From Eupeodes corollae (taxonomy: Eukaryota; Arthropoda; Insecta; Diptera; Syrphidae), in the NCBI RefSeq assembly GCF_945859685.1, contig NC_079148.1, positions 47,131,946 through 47,195,945 of the forward strand: a stretch of 64,000 nucleotides of DNA. Reading direction: 5' to 3'. Both the position numbers and the translations under genes were made by a program. Below are positions 22,997-34,986 of this stretch, piece after piece. How positions within the stretch are numbered: the first letter of the stretch is position 1; each line of letters opens with the position of its first letter. The notes under the pieces are model-generated. The model had not been told where the DNA came from. It saw nothing but the letters and a program-made list of their open reading frames with translations, and searched no databases.

Positions 22997-23280
22997 TCAG
23001 TCCATGAAGAACCAGGGCCTAGTGACTTACAACTACCAACCATTCCTGTGTGCGAATAATGTTGTCAGAAATGGAAGGGACCTACAGTTTATATGCCGAA
23101 TCCGAACGGATAATTTGAGAAAGCACTTTTTCATGATAAGAATTCCTCTTGGAGAATTTGTCAATTGCACGCAAGAGGCAGTACCCGTGAAAAAAGTTAG
23201 GTTGCATAGGCAGGGATCGAACCCAAGACTCCTTGCATGACAGTGCAACGCACTAACCATGACGCTACGGTTACTACCCG
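22997..23280 (-). mobile_element. tRNA-derived SINE, copy S3
   Basis: This is a near full-length minus-strand copy of the 13935 family. It runs from GGGTAGTAACCGTAGCGTCATGG (split A box) through the B box (reverse complement GGGATCGAACCC, about 23212-23223) to the body end CTTCATGGACTG. The 8-bp word TAATAACG flanks it at 22989-22996 and 23281-23288, consistent with a target-site duplication. The tRNA-like head carries several substitutions compared with S2. Confidence 0.88.
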
Positions 23281-23403
23281 TAATAACGCAATACCGACTC
23301 TAAAACGCCAAGAAAGTGGCTCGCCACAAAAAGTGACAAATGTCGTTTAAATAAAACGCCTGTTATAATAAAGTTGAATACCATTAATGGTTAGTAAAGC
23401 ATT

Positions 23404-23850
23404 TGAGGTGACAAATATTTTTGTTCAGTTTTTTTGATTTATAAAATAAAAATTAATTGAATTATTTACAAAATTATACTGGTTTAGTATTACGTCACAT
23501 AAAATAAATAAAAAGTCGTTAGCTATATTGGTTCAGGAAATATTTGAAGTCCAACCGTATTTTTACTTTTTTTTTTTAAATTGCTATAGTAAAAATACCA
23601 TCCACTAAATTTTGTTGAAAGTCTTATCAGCAATTTTTAGTCTTATCATCTGTATAACAAAATCTATTTGAAGTCAATATCTGTAATGGTTCTTGAGATA
23701 TGGACGACGAAAAATGGTATCCCAAACGTACGGACGTACGAACAAATGCACACCTGCAGCTCTCTGAAAATCTTTCATTTAGATCCTATAGGGACCTTGA
23801 AATGTCGAGAAATCTCAAAATGTTCAATCCGACAAATTGAACCGCTTATA
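23404..23850 (+). repeat. R-family repeat, copy R3 (3' part)
   Basis: The copy carries the R 3' segment: GAGGTGACAAATATTTTTG, AGTATTACGTCACA, GGTTCTTGAGATATGGACGA, then the CGTACGGACGTACG block (23730-23745) and GATCCTATAGGGACC. It lacks the 176-bp repeated core and has a weakened 3' end. Confidence 0.7.
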
Positions 23851-25790
23851 ATAAATTGGTAAATTAAATCTATTTACAGTCTTGGAGAATACGTTAAAGG
23901 GCATTAAACAAATTTCAAATAATATAAGGCGCAATGCTAGTAGAAGCTGTTCTATCAGCTATGAAGATTTGCATCTCAACAAGAGACCGATTTAAAGTCC
24001 AGAGTGAAAAAAATTAAAGGTACAACTTCAATGTTAAAAATTTTAAACGAAATGACGTAAAGCCGATTAAACTTTTAAAATAAATAAGTTAATTCATACA
24101 ATATCCATTTTTGAGTTTAAATCAATACTGAAAAGTTACTCCTAAAATATGGATGATAAGATACTAGAATTAAAATAAATTCAGATATTTTGAAAAACAT
24201 ATCACACTCGTAAAAATAACTATATACACCATATTCATCCCCCCACCCCCCTACCAACCAATATGAAAACCATAGAATCTTTATGTCATGAACATATATT
24301 TTGAAGTTTATCTTTTTAAAATATATCTAAAGTTATATAATATAAATTTGAATAATCCAAAATCCTCAAGGACCGCCATAACAAAATTTTATGTGATTTT
24401 TGTGTTTGGCTGACTGAGTAAATTTTCTTTTCCAAAACAAACACCACCACCAACAACAACAACAACAAAAACACACCCATAAAACTCAACAACAGAACAT
24501 CAAATACAATGATGATGATATAAAGTGGATTTGAGTTTTTTAAAATTTGTTTAAGCAAAGTGAATAATAAACAGAAGCAGAAGAATAAAAAAAATATATA
24601 CTTACATCTAAGTAAAAATATATATGTATAAATTTATATGTTACCTCGTAATCTGAATGCGAATTTGATGGTCTAATTTTATATAAGTTAAATTGTAACA
24701 TGATACAAGAGTAAAATATACAATTTGGGGGCATGAAGAAACGCAAACGTGTCTCATTTTACAGTTTTTCGTGGGTTCCATCATTTGGCAATAGAAAAAA
24801 AATTAATACCAACAAAACAAAAAAAAAAAAAAAACAATCTATTGTTGTCGATTTTGTAAATAAAACTTTAAGGCACATCAACATCATTCTGATGGAATGG
24901 ATTTGAAATGGATGTTGAAATTAGTTTTGGTTTGAATTTCTTTTTGATTTTTTATATAAATTTGTATGGATGTTTGTCGATGGAAGGTTATTCATTGTGT
25001 GTCTTGTTAATGAGCATGAAGGCATTAAAAGGATCTTTTGTTAACGGTTTGGATAAATGAAATAGTTTCAAATTTTAATAAAATTTGTTTCTTTTTATTT
25101 GGACCTAATACAAACTAGGCACATTAAGCAAATTGAACTTCGAAAAAAGAGATTTGTGTCAAATAAGCTCTTTTAATTTGAAATTTGGAGAATACAATTA
25201 TCATAAAATTATCATGAAATATACAAATCTTTCAATTATTTTTGGTTATTCTTCTTCTGCCAGTTCAAAAAATATTACAATCCAAAACCAAATAGCTTTT
25301 CAATAAACTAGCAAGACAGCAAATTTCGTTTAAACAACTTTTTGCGTCCGTCCGGATTTCTTGAAATAAAATCTCTGATCTTTATTTCGTAAACAATTCA
25401 ATAAGAGGTAATTTTTAAATTTCGCTTTTTTGGAAGTTGTTAGTTTAAAACGTTACTTAAAAGTAAAAAACCATCATTGTTCAAAATAAAAGCAATGAAA
25501 TGGTGAACTTTTCAGCCGCAGTTGGACCCAAAAAAACAATTTTGAATTGTGGTAAATAGTGATCCTTTTGGGTGGCAATAGTCCAATTTGTGGTGCTCTT
25601 GGAAGAAATAAGTGATGTGGTTATGACCAGCTGAGAATATTGGTTTTTTAGCCCGTAGTGTTGATAAAAACCAAGTTTGTCGATTTCTCATCGAAATTTC
25701 AAATTTTATCTACGGCTTTTAAGGTTCAGTTAATGCAGAAACTAAATGGCGTTCCTCTGCTTATTGGGTTTCTGAAATCCATGAACTTAC
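23850..25790. other. AT-rich DNA, no gene recognised
   Basis: The only feature is an (ACC)n(AAC)n microsatellite at about 24439-24470. The opposite-strand reading frame over it is a by-product of the repeat. Confidence 0.5.
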
Positions 25791-25792
25791 CT

Positions 25793-27178
25793 ACCATAGG
25801 AAGTTATTGTAATGGGTCTGATTTGTAAAATTAAAAATTTTGAAATTTCTCGACGTTTCAGACCCCTAGAGTCAAAATAAAAGATTTTTAGAAAGATGTA
25901 TCTGCGTGCGTGTGTATGTACGTTGGTACGTCTATACGTCCGTCATTCTGTACGTTCGCGACTTTTTTTTTCATCGTCCACAGCTCAAGAACCAGAAGAG
26001 ATATCGACTTCAAATAAAGTTTATTTTACAGATAATAAGGCGGAATGATGCAGAAAGGGCTCTCAAGAAAATTGCGTGGGTGGTTTTTTTTTACCATAGA
26101 AGTTAAAAAAAAGGTGAAAATTTTAGTTAACCCTAAATATCTTATGAATTTTGAATTAAATGTTATATTACATGAATGAAAAAAAAGTTTGTCACCTCCA
26201 ACACAATTTTTTTGCAAAGAAAAATAATGTTTTTAACATCTGGTAATATTTTGAGAAAAATCGAATTGACAGTTTATAAAAAATAAAAACTTAAAAAAAT
26301 TACTCAAAGTTGGTAAAAATTGAATTTCAGCTCAAATATCTTTTCAAAAATTTTAGACTATGGCTTCCAACGTATTTTATCTTATAAGAAATATTGTTTT
26401 CAACATTCGAAAAAATTTTGAGAACAACCAAAAATTGACAGTTTCCTTACAAAAAATAAAAACCTAAACAAAAAAATTAATAAAAGTTGATAAAAATTGA
26501 TTTCACCTCAAATATCTTTTCAAAACTTTGAGATATTGGCATTAAACTATCTACTTTTATCTTTAAAAAATATTGTTGTCAACATTCAGTAAAATTTTGA
26601 GAAAAATCAAATTGACGGCTTTTTATACAAAATAAAAACCTAAAAAAAAAAACATTACTCAAAGTTGGTTAAAATTGAAATTCGACTCAAATATCTTTTC
26701 AAAAATTTGAGATTATGGCTTCCAACTAATTTAAGCTTATTGGAAATATTGTTTTCAACATTCGGTAAGATTTTGAAAAAAATCCAATCAACTGTTTTTT
26801 TACAAAAAATAAAAACCTAAACAAGAAAATTAATAAAAGTTGGTAAAAATTGATTTTCGATTCCAATATCTTTTCAAAACGTTGAGATATTGGCTTCACA
26901 CTACTTTTATCTTTTAAAAAATATTGTTGTCAACATTCAGTAAAATGTTGAGAAAAATCGAATTGACAGTTTTTTTTACAAAAAAAAACCTAAAAAAAAC
27001 AATACTAAAACTGCTTAAAAATTACTTTCGACTCAAATAGCTTTTTAAAAATTTAAAATATTGTCTTCCAACTTTTTTTATTTCATAGAAAATATTGTTT
27101 TCGATATTCAGTAGTTTTTTGTTATAAAAATCCAACAGTCCGCTTTTTCATAAAAAATAAAATCTACATAAATTAAAA
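25793..27178 (-). repeat. R-family repeat, copy R4 (3'-complete, 5'-truncated)
   Basis: Read on the minus strand it has the R 3' end (CATTACAATAACTTCC next to 25800), the ACGTACG-rich block (25905-25960) and the GGTTCTTGAGCTGTGG segment. A long run of internal units follows, whose AACATTC landmarks fall at 26402, 26581, 26757 and 26932 (spacing 179, 176 and 175 bp). The 5' terminal segment is missing; a SINE fragment abuts at 27186. This copy confirms the ~176-bp period seen in R1. Confidence 0.85.
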
Positions 27179-27185
27179 CGCAAGA

Positions 27186-27372
27186 ATGATTCTTGTCATG
27201 AAAAGTGCTTTTTCAAATTAGCTATTCGAATTCGGCTTAAGACTGTGCGTCCCCTCCATCCCTGACAATATTACTTGCACATAGGAATGATTAAGAGTTG
27301 TAACGGACTAGGCCTTAGTTTTCAAAGGACTGTTGGGCTACCTAATTTATTTTATTTATTTAATTTTCCGAA
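27186..27372 (+). mobile_element. tRNA-derived SINE, copy S4 (3' half)
   Basis: Starts at GATTCTTGTCATGAAAAGTG and continues through the SINE body (GACAATATTACTTGCACA, GGACTAGGCCTTAG) to CTACCTAATTTATTTTATT. The tRNA-like promoter half is absent, so it is a dead 5'-truncated copy next to R4. Confidence 0.8.
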
Positions 27373-27469
27373 AACTGTTGGCAGCACAGAATTACTAAGT
27401 ACGTACGTATTTTTTTAGAAAAGAAGTGTACCTATGTTGGTTTTGATTTCTTGACCATTACAATGACGG

Positions 27470-27562
27470 AGAAAGATAGACCGTGGTACGGCATTCCACA
27501 TTCGCGTTGCACGGCTAAGAAACGAAACTCTGTACTTCACAATACGGCCGAAATGGGGCTAA
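27470..27562 (-). mobile_element. Jockey/CR1-type ORF2 3'-end fragment
   Basis: The minus strand reads KYRVSFLSRATRMWNAVPRS without a stop. This is the conserved C-terminal block of the ORF2 family also seen at 39950 (AKYRDSFL) and 10700. It is a short isolated fragment. Confidence 0.65.
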
Positions 27563-30500
27563 AGGGTTAAATGATGGGCATTTCTAAAAGCATTAGTATT
27601 GCGGTTAACCTGTTTGATGGGAGAAATGCAACTCACATTTAAAATAATTGCAAAAAAGGGTTAGACAAGAAGCTTTACGACAATGTTCCGTAAACCGAAA
27701 CCTGAAATAACGTACATACCACGTTAATTTAGATTCTAAGGAATTTTAAACGTCAAAAAATGTCAACCACTTTTATTTCAACAATTTCCAAAAGAAAGTT
27801 AAGAATATTTTTGAAATATTTGCAGCTAAGACCACGTACAAAATGTCCACAAATGTTCTAAATATTGCAGCTGCTGGTATTTCGTAAATTTTCTCTATAT
27901 CATTCATTATGATGAAGACCACGTAATCGTCTCTTTAAAATCTACATAATTCAAAGCTTTAGCAAGTGTAGTTTTGAAATACGTTTTTACACAGTAAACT
28001 TAAGATCTTTTAGGTACTCTTACGAGTATATTCTTTATGCTCATATCAAAAAAACTCATCGCTTCAGTTAACACCATAAATTACTTATTTTGCATAAAGT
28101 GTCAACACATATAAGCAAGCAATCTATCATTTCTACATTGAATGCATTAAATTTTATAATTTTAAATTTAACGACCTTCAATTATTCGCTACATTACATT
28201 TACTTTGAACCTTAAGAAAAAAAAAACTAATAAATAATGTATGATTCATTGGAATGAAATTAAATCTTTTATAAAGTCCGTGTGATGAAATTTTTGAAAT
28301 GCAAGGCGTTGCCCATTACCTTAATATTTCACATCGAACTTATTATTATTATTATTATTTGTTTTGTGTGTGAAAAGAGTCATCATTTGGAATAGATACT
28401 TTAGTTACCTTTGGTGTTATAAGTACCAACTTATAGTTAACAACAAAAACTCGTCTCTTTATGTTCTACTGGAGTCATGTAACTAAATGCCAACGCACTC
28501 AAATTTCTTTGCTTTGAAAATAGAAAATTAAAAAAGAAAAGCTTTAAACTAAACCGGTTGTTATACACTCATACTTTTCCTTCTTCTTCTTGTTGCTTGG
28601 AAACAATAGAGAGTCAAATGGAAAAGACTACTTACTATAGCATATGGTTTTTTTTTGATTGAGTTTTCTTGTTTCATTAAGGTATACAGGGTGAGTCAAA
28701 ATTTGACAAAAATCATGGGTAAAATAATGTGACATTTTCAAAAATCACAACCAATTCTCAAAACTGATTTGATTCTAGAGCCGTATACTCTTTTTATCCG
28801 TTCAATATTAATAAGAAAATTACGGCACCATTATAAATAGCGAATCGAACTTAAAACTTTGCGAATTCGATAATTTCGTATTAGGAATAGCGATTCGCTC
28901 AAATTAAGTTCGACGAATTACAAATAGCGAGAGTTCGCTAATTTAACCGCTCAAAGTGTCAAATCCTATCGAATCAAAATATTTAGTGATAACGTTAGCG
29001 AATTAAAATTGGCGTGTTCTGGAAAAATTTCTATCGATAGTTTTTTATTATTTGTTTTGTTGGTTTTAATTAAAAATGTGTTTGGAAATATAAAAGCTTG
29101 CAAGCATTGCGTTTAAGCTGTAAAAACCCTTTCGATTTAAGAACTGATGTTGCAACCCATTTGGACAAACAACACAACACATCCAACTATACCAGGCAGC
29201 CTGGACCTTCTATAAAAGTAGTTTCTCGCGTCTTGTTTTTCCCTTTCTATCTGTATCCATGCTGGACAAGGTTTGGTTTCTAGCACTTGAAGAACTTCGT
29301 TCAAAACGATTGACACCCTTGGTTGGGATAGCCCGAGATCGAAATCATTACCAACACAGTTTTGGTAACAACCAATTCTAAGAAATCGAAGCGTACAAAC
29401 TAGTTTCATAAGAGATAGAATGGAACGTGTACTGGTTCAAGTGAATGTATCACTTATTTCGTTGAGCACATAGTTAAATGCATCCTTATTCAGGCGAAAA
29501 TATAAAACAACTCTAACAAAACCAAGAACATTAATCTTTTTGTAGAAATAGATATTTTTTGAAAACTCACAAATGATCGAATGTTTCTTCTAATTCTACC
29601 CATCGTAATATGTTCTTCCTTCGTACTTTCAGAATCAGTTTCTTCAAAAAACAAATCGACGTTGCTTAACATTATAATACATTTTTAATAAACAAATGAC
29701 AATTTATTGAAGAACGCAAATCACATTTTAGAAAACAAATTTCTCAATACACATTATTCATAAATAAATTTTAAAATATCTGTCAACTTCAAATTGATAG
29801 GCAGGAATTTAATGAATTTTGACAGATGCTGCAGTGAAATTTGAGAATCAAATATTCACGAAAAAAATATTATCTCTTTCGAAATCAAAAAAAAACCTTA
29901 AAAAAATTTGTCTTCTAACAATAATCTACAATATTTCCAATATTTGTATCTTCTGTAACAATTTGTCGTAATAAAATCATTCCTTAACTTGTTTAATTAC
30001 AAATAATTTCGATTTAAAAATGTTTAACTGTTAAAGTGATTGGTAAATAATAATAATTTTTGTGTGCTAGTTTTGAACTTCAAAAGTAAAAAAAAATTGA
30101 AAAATGCAATATTGGCTCATTACACTGCTTGACAAAAAAAAAATAACTTTTTTTTAAATTAAGATGTATTAATTTCAAATCTCTCCTGAAAATGTTTCTA
30201 TCACACCAGGTTCTTAAAATATGTCGCCTTAAAAATGCTGAAAACTATTAAAAACAGGATTTTTAAGGCTTAGTTAAACTAAATAAACTAACTAAAACTC
30301 GAAATATCTCTTAACATTTAATTGTATGATTGATGATTTTGCAAACAACAATATTGCTTTTCTCGATACAATTCAAATCATTTTAGTATAAATGATGTTT
30401 TGAGCCTTTAATATAATAGTTTCATATGTTTGGAGTTAATTTGTATCGCTGATTTCCAAACCTAAATTTCAATTTCAACAACTTGTTAAGGTTTTTAAAA

Positions 30501-31890
30501 TACCAGCTTTAACATTACTTTTATATTTTGTAATAAATGGATTAACGTTTTTTTCAGAATTTTGCAAGGCAGATAAAATCTATTAACTTATGAAGATTTT
30601 TCGAATATAATATAAATTATTCAATACAATATTGAAGAAAAGGATTTTAGATTTGGAAAACCATCACGTATTTCATTTAAAAAAAAATTTGTTCACAAAT
30701 TTAGATAGCCTCAAAAACCTTTATATATTTGATTTTTTCTTTTTCGAATTTAAAAAAGCAATTAAGAAGTCAAATTTGATTTGAGGCCATCAAAAGTACA
30801 ATTTTATTGCAAGTAAGAAAATCTTGTCAACGTTTTTTTTTGTATTATTATTTGTATGTTAACATTTAAAAATTTAAATTATTTTTTGTCACGATATTTT
30901 CAAAAACATAAATCATTTAAGTCGAAACGTGAACAGATTGACAGTTTCTAACTATAATCGTTCTTAAATGTCTCTAGGAAATTTCAAACAATGATATTTG
31001 CTAATTTATTTTTGTTTACGGCTCTTAAGTTTTCTGAGCATGTTCCAGATGATATAAACAAAATAACGTAGTCTTGAACATTGAGATTTTTTTTGAAATT
31101 CTGGAATTAATATATGTGATTTCTGACTGAAAAATACGATTCGTCGATTTAAATACTGATTTTTTTTTAATATATCAAAATATTCCAATAATTTTTAGTA
31201 ACAAAGTTAACCTTTTCAACCTGATTCAATTTAATACTTTATTTCTTATCTCATACGGTTGACTTTTATTGTGTTCAGCCATTTGCAGACCGCTTTCTAG
31301 ACGAGTAAAAAGAAATAAGTGAAGCTTTAAAAACAAAAAACAAATTTTCGAGTTTGACAATTCATACTCCAAACATAGAACTTTAAAAGCAAAAACGCAA
31401 AATATAAGAAAGAATGAACACACCAATGACAAAAATTAGCTGTCGAATCTCCAAACTTATACTTTTGACGTTTGTTATCAACGGTGGCAGGAATATATGT
31501 TTTTCAAGAGTTACCCTGTATTTATCTTCGCTTTTAGACAAAAAATCAAATCCAACAAAACACCATACCTCTCCTTTGGTTTCTTTCGTTCGTGCACTCT
31601 CAACCAATCCTTTTTGCATCTTTTACATTGCAATTTTCCTTTCCTCTTTTGTAGATAGATTCCTTATTGTTTTTTTATGAAATAAAGTTTACTACTTCTT
31701 TTTCGCATTTGTTGTTGTTGTTATTATTCACTCATTTATTATATTCTCTTAAGAACGTGTTTCATTTTTTGTTGTTGTTTTTGTTTTCTTTCGTTTTTGT
31801 ATAGGTAGTTATTGTTGTTGTTTTTGTAAGCGTTTTTAAAGTTTACATTGCATTCACTATAGCATATGGTATGGACTCTGGTCGGCGTTC
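27562..31890. other. AT-rich DNA, no gene recognised
   Basis: The stretch holds an (ATT)n microsatellite (28341-28360), a cluster of GCGAA/TTCGC words (28830-29020, see findings), and a CAGGGTGAGTCAAAA word at 28687 of the kind often found at insect transposon ends. At 29265-29300 a GACAAGGTTTGG word recalls the DKVW block of Jockey RTs, too short to call. Opposite-strand small frames at 31.2-31.7 kb are not supported as genes. Confidence 0.45.
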
Positions 31891-31894
31891 GGCC

Positions 31895-32176
31895 AGGCTT
31901 GCCAGATTGGTCTATTCATCAGAAACTAATCTATCTTTTTAAATAATTCAATATGGTAGCCCAATAATTATAATTGGGCTAAAAGTAGCTCACAGAAAAT
32001 TGGTCTATAATTAGCCCAATAGTAGTCTAATCTGGGTTGATATTTTTTGTTTGCTCAAATCAAAAATTTTGTATCAAATGATTAGACACTTTAGTGGAAT
32101 TAAAATTGGGCTATTATTTGGGCTACAAATATTTTTCAAATTGGGCTATTGAGCTACTTGAGTACATGGCAACCCT
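31895..32176. mobile_element. MITE-like element, copy M1 (GGGCTA family)
   Basis: It is 282 bp long with short terminal inverted repeats: AGGCTTGCCA at the left and ATGGCAACCCT (reverse complement AGGGTTGCCAT) at the right. The inside repeats the words TTGGGCTA and TAGCCCAA several times. A second copy with the same ends and words lies at 52366-52684. No coding capacity. Such elements are normally moved by a transposase supplied by another element; I cannot tell which. No clear target duplication was seen. Confidence 0.75.
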
Positions 32177-32179
32177 AAC

Positions 32180-33555
32180 CCTAGTGCAAGTTCTTCCAAT
32201 ACACATACACATAAATGAAATGCAGGTTCGAGTATTGAATACCAAAAGAGATCAGATCGCGTTCATATGATGATGGTGGCAGCATAAAACAAGTTTGTTT
32301 CTTAAGAAAAATCATATTATTTCGTTTCGTTTGATATTTTTTTTTGTAATTTCAATACAAAACAAAAAGATACGAATTCGAAAAGGAATCCGGGTTTCTT
32401 TATCCAGTTTTTGTTTCGTGGTGTGTCGAGTTGTCGGTCGATTTATTTGAACGTTTGTTGTGGTATTGTAAAACCAGCCATCAGAGTGGTCTTTGGTTTA
32501 GAAAATACAAAAAATCACAAAAGTAAGTGTCTTTGACCGTAATTTTATGTGGAATGCATTGTAATCGAATAGCAATGTGAGGCAAACATTATTAGTTTGA
32601 ATTTTGCAATAAACATATATTTATCATGAATGCAATCGAATACTTCTCTATTATTATTGTAAATAGTTTAGCAATAATTTTTGTTATTTTTCTTTAAAGA
32701 TTGGATATTTACCTACCTTAGATATGGGAAATAAAAATAATTTTAGCAATTTTAATGATTTTACAAGAATTAAACGCAACTTAATATTCTACAGGTTTTC
32801 AGAGAATTCAACCAAATTGACTTAGGAACACTGGTGTCGAATAAACTTCCTAACCTGAGACAAATATTAATTTATAGTTGCTTAACCTGATTGAAGTTAA
32901 TTGTAATAAAATGATCTCTAAATGTATGACAAATATGTAACATAAGTTTCTACAAGTTTCTTCGAAGAGAAAATATGAAAATGGAATAACACACGTGGAC
33001 ACGGTTTTGTTCCTGGTAATCAAAATAAACATTTACAAAGGATTTTGATGGCATCAGTTCGAATACGACTTTAAAATTACTCTAACTTTAGAGTATTGAG
33101 ATATTACTTCTTGAGGTTGTGTTAATTCATAAAGTTCGTGATGATTTTTCAAAACTATAACTCTTGTTTTTAATAAGATTATTTTCATAAATTTTTTGAA
33201 AAAATCCTCTTTAGTTTTAAGTATTTAGTTGTCCTACATAAACCTCAAAGAAACGATTAAGCATTTTTGCTTAATAGGTTCTTAAAAGAAAAATGCGATT
33301 TTGTTTGTAACGAATCAATAATGTAAACAAGTCAATCACATCTAGGTTTTGAAATCAAGACTCATAACTCATACAATAGCTGGAAAGCATTATTCGATTT
33401 ATTTTTAAGAATTCCTTCTACATAAGCCTTAAAAATACATATTTTTTTTTTTGCATTTTAAGAGTTTTATTTCAAAAACCTGTTGCAAAAATATATAAGG
33501 CTAGATTGGAATTTAGAACAACTGAACTTAAGTATTGTTTGCTTTTTTGGACAGA
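32180..33555. other. no gene recognised; possible non-coding exon near 32350-32522
   Basis: Mostly AT-rich. At 32350-32522 the composition is more balanced and ends in a strong splice-donor-like AAAAGTAAGTG (GT at 32523). This could be a first non-coding exon, but there is no independent support. Confidence 0.3.
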
Positions 33556-33559
33556 AAGT

Positions 33560-34310
33560 AAGGTGAGGTTAGGTTAAGATGGCTGCTGGCGGAAAAGATA
33601 ATGCACTGAGACTAATAGCTGATCTATTCTGTTATGATACCATTTCTTTGAACTAATTAGAGCTGCTATGAAGAGCTTGAGACAATCGTTATCAGAGTTT
33701 CTTAGATCACTAGGATCATTCTATTAAAAGTTCCAAGGTGGAGTCTTTGTGTAACGGCAGTACATGAAAAAAGAAAGTTAGAGCTTCGCTCCTTTTCTAT
33801 GCATCCATGAAGCTCCTGCAACAAACGTTTGCAGGAGCTCCAAGTCGAAAATCATACCTACCCAAAATAAGCAATGCACAGAACACCAATTACGGAGCTT
33901 ATGTACAATCTAACAACCGAAATGAGCTTCTTACAGCTTTCACCATCTTGCATTGGCCAAATTAATTAAGGTGATAGACCTGTGGTTTAGCATAAGTTTA
34001 AAAGGACCGATGTTAGATGTCTTGCACAAAAGAGATAAAGTTGTTCCATTTTTTAGAAGTTCATCAGCTTTTCAGTATCCTTGAATGTATCTTCGACCTA
34101 GCACCCAGATAAGGTGAATTTTGAACTCCCTAAGAGATGATTCACATTTTCGGGCTGCTAGTGAGTCCATTGGCAGCTTGACTTTCTGAGAAGATGCATG
34201 TATCGGCAGACGATATTACGATTTCTCTGAGCTAATAGGGGACTTCTTTGATTGATTCATTGAGAAGTTCTTCCTTGAACACGTAACAGTGATTTCAAAG
34301 ACACAGACAT
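33560..34310 (-). mobile_element. I-superfamily retrotransposon RNase H/3' end, copy D (decayed)
   Basis: The minus strand from about 34280 downward gives pieces in shifting frames that line up with copy C: KEVP..LRE, IFSESQAAN, FKIHLIWVLGR (C: FNIHLIWLPGHR) and KADELLKNGTTLSL (C: KADELAKNGTLLPY). The 3' end on the plus strand at 33563 is GAGGTTAGGTTAAG, the same CCTAA-type tail as copies A-C. An 11-bp inverted repeat (AGCTCCTGCAA 33811-33821, TTGCAGGAGCT 33829-33839) lies inside. It is an old copy with multiple frameshifts. Confidence 0.75.
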
Positions 34311-34744
34311 AGATTTTCGCCACGGGCATAAAATTATCCATGAACAATTCTCACATTTGCAACCTTATGTTTTTGATAACTTTTCAAATACCATCCATCC
34401 ATTAACATCATATGAATTAATGTTGAAGCATTAACATATTGGTGGATGTAGATTTAAAGAAAAAGGTGTTAAGAAGATAAAGAAGAAGTGTTCACATCTA
34501 AAAAAAAATATAAGTTTAAAAAGGTCTTAAGAAGATAAAGACTTAAACTTTTGAGTGCGTTTTCGACGAGTTCCATTTCTCCCATTTTTAATTTGTCAAA
34601 AGTCAAAGATGACTACTTCATAAGTAAAAGCTTCTCAAATTGCGGGCTATAGAAAATTTGCATATTTTTTTTTTTATTTAGAGAAATTCGTTACTTTATT
34701 ATTTTTAAACAGTTAATTTAGAAAACAGTTTTATTTTATCTTCT

Positions 34745-34968
34745 GATAGGAAGTTATTGTAATCGGTCCGATTTGTCGAAATGAAAATCTTGTCATTTCT
34801 CGACCTTTCAAGGTCCATAGAAACGGAATGAATGATTTATAGAGAGATGTCAGCATGTGCGTTCAAAGGTCCTTATTCTCGGTATACCATTTTTCTACGT
34901 CCATATCTCAAAAACTACTAGACTATCGACTTCAAAAAAATTTGGGTTAGTTGAAAATGTTGCTTGAA
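34745..34968 (-). repeat. R-family repeat, copy R5a (3' end only)
   Basis: The left boundary AGGAAGTTATTGTAAT is the reverse complement of the R 3' end. It continues into TTTCTCGACCTTTCAAGGTCC and the CGTCCATATCTCAAAAACT segment. It ends at an A-run, after which an R copy in the opposite orientation begins. Confidence 0.75.
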
Positions 34969-34986
34969 AAAAAAAAAAAACTTAAA

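Noticed and set aside
28687..28702. Transposon end (CAGGGTGAGTCAAAA)
   Set aside because: Only one end is visible; not enough to define an element.
29265..29430. Additional Jockey RT fragment (GACAAGGTTTGG)
   Set aside because: Only a short DKVW-like word is recognisable; the neighbouring RT blocks are missing.
30120..30145. Tc1/mariner-like end (ACTGCTTGACAAAAA)
   Set aside because: No matching inverted end was found within a few kb and no transposase is present.
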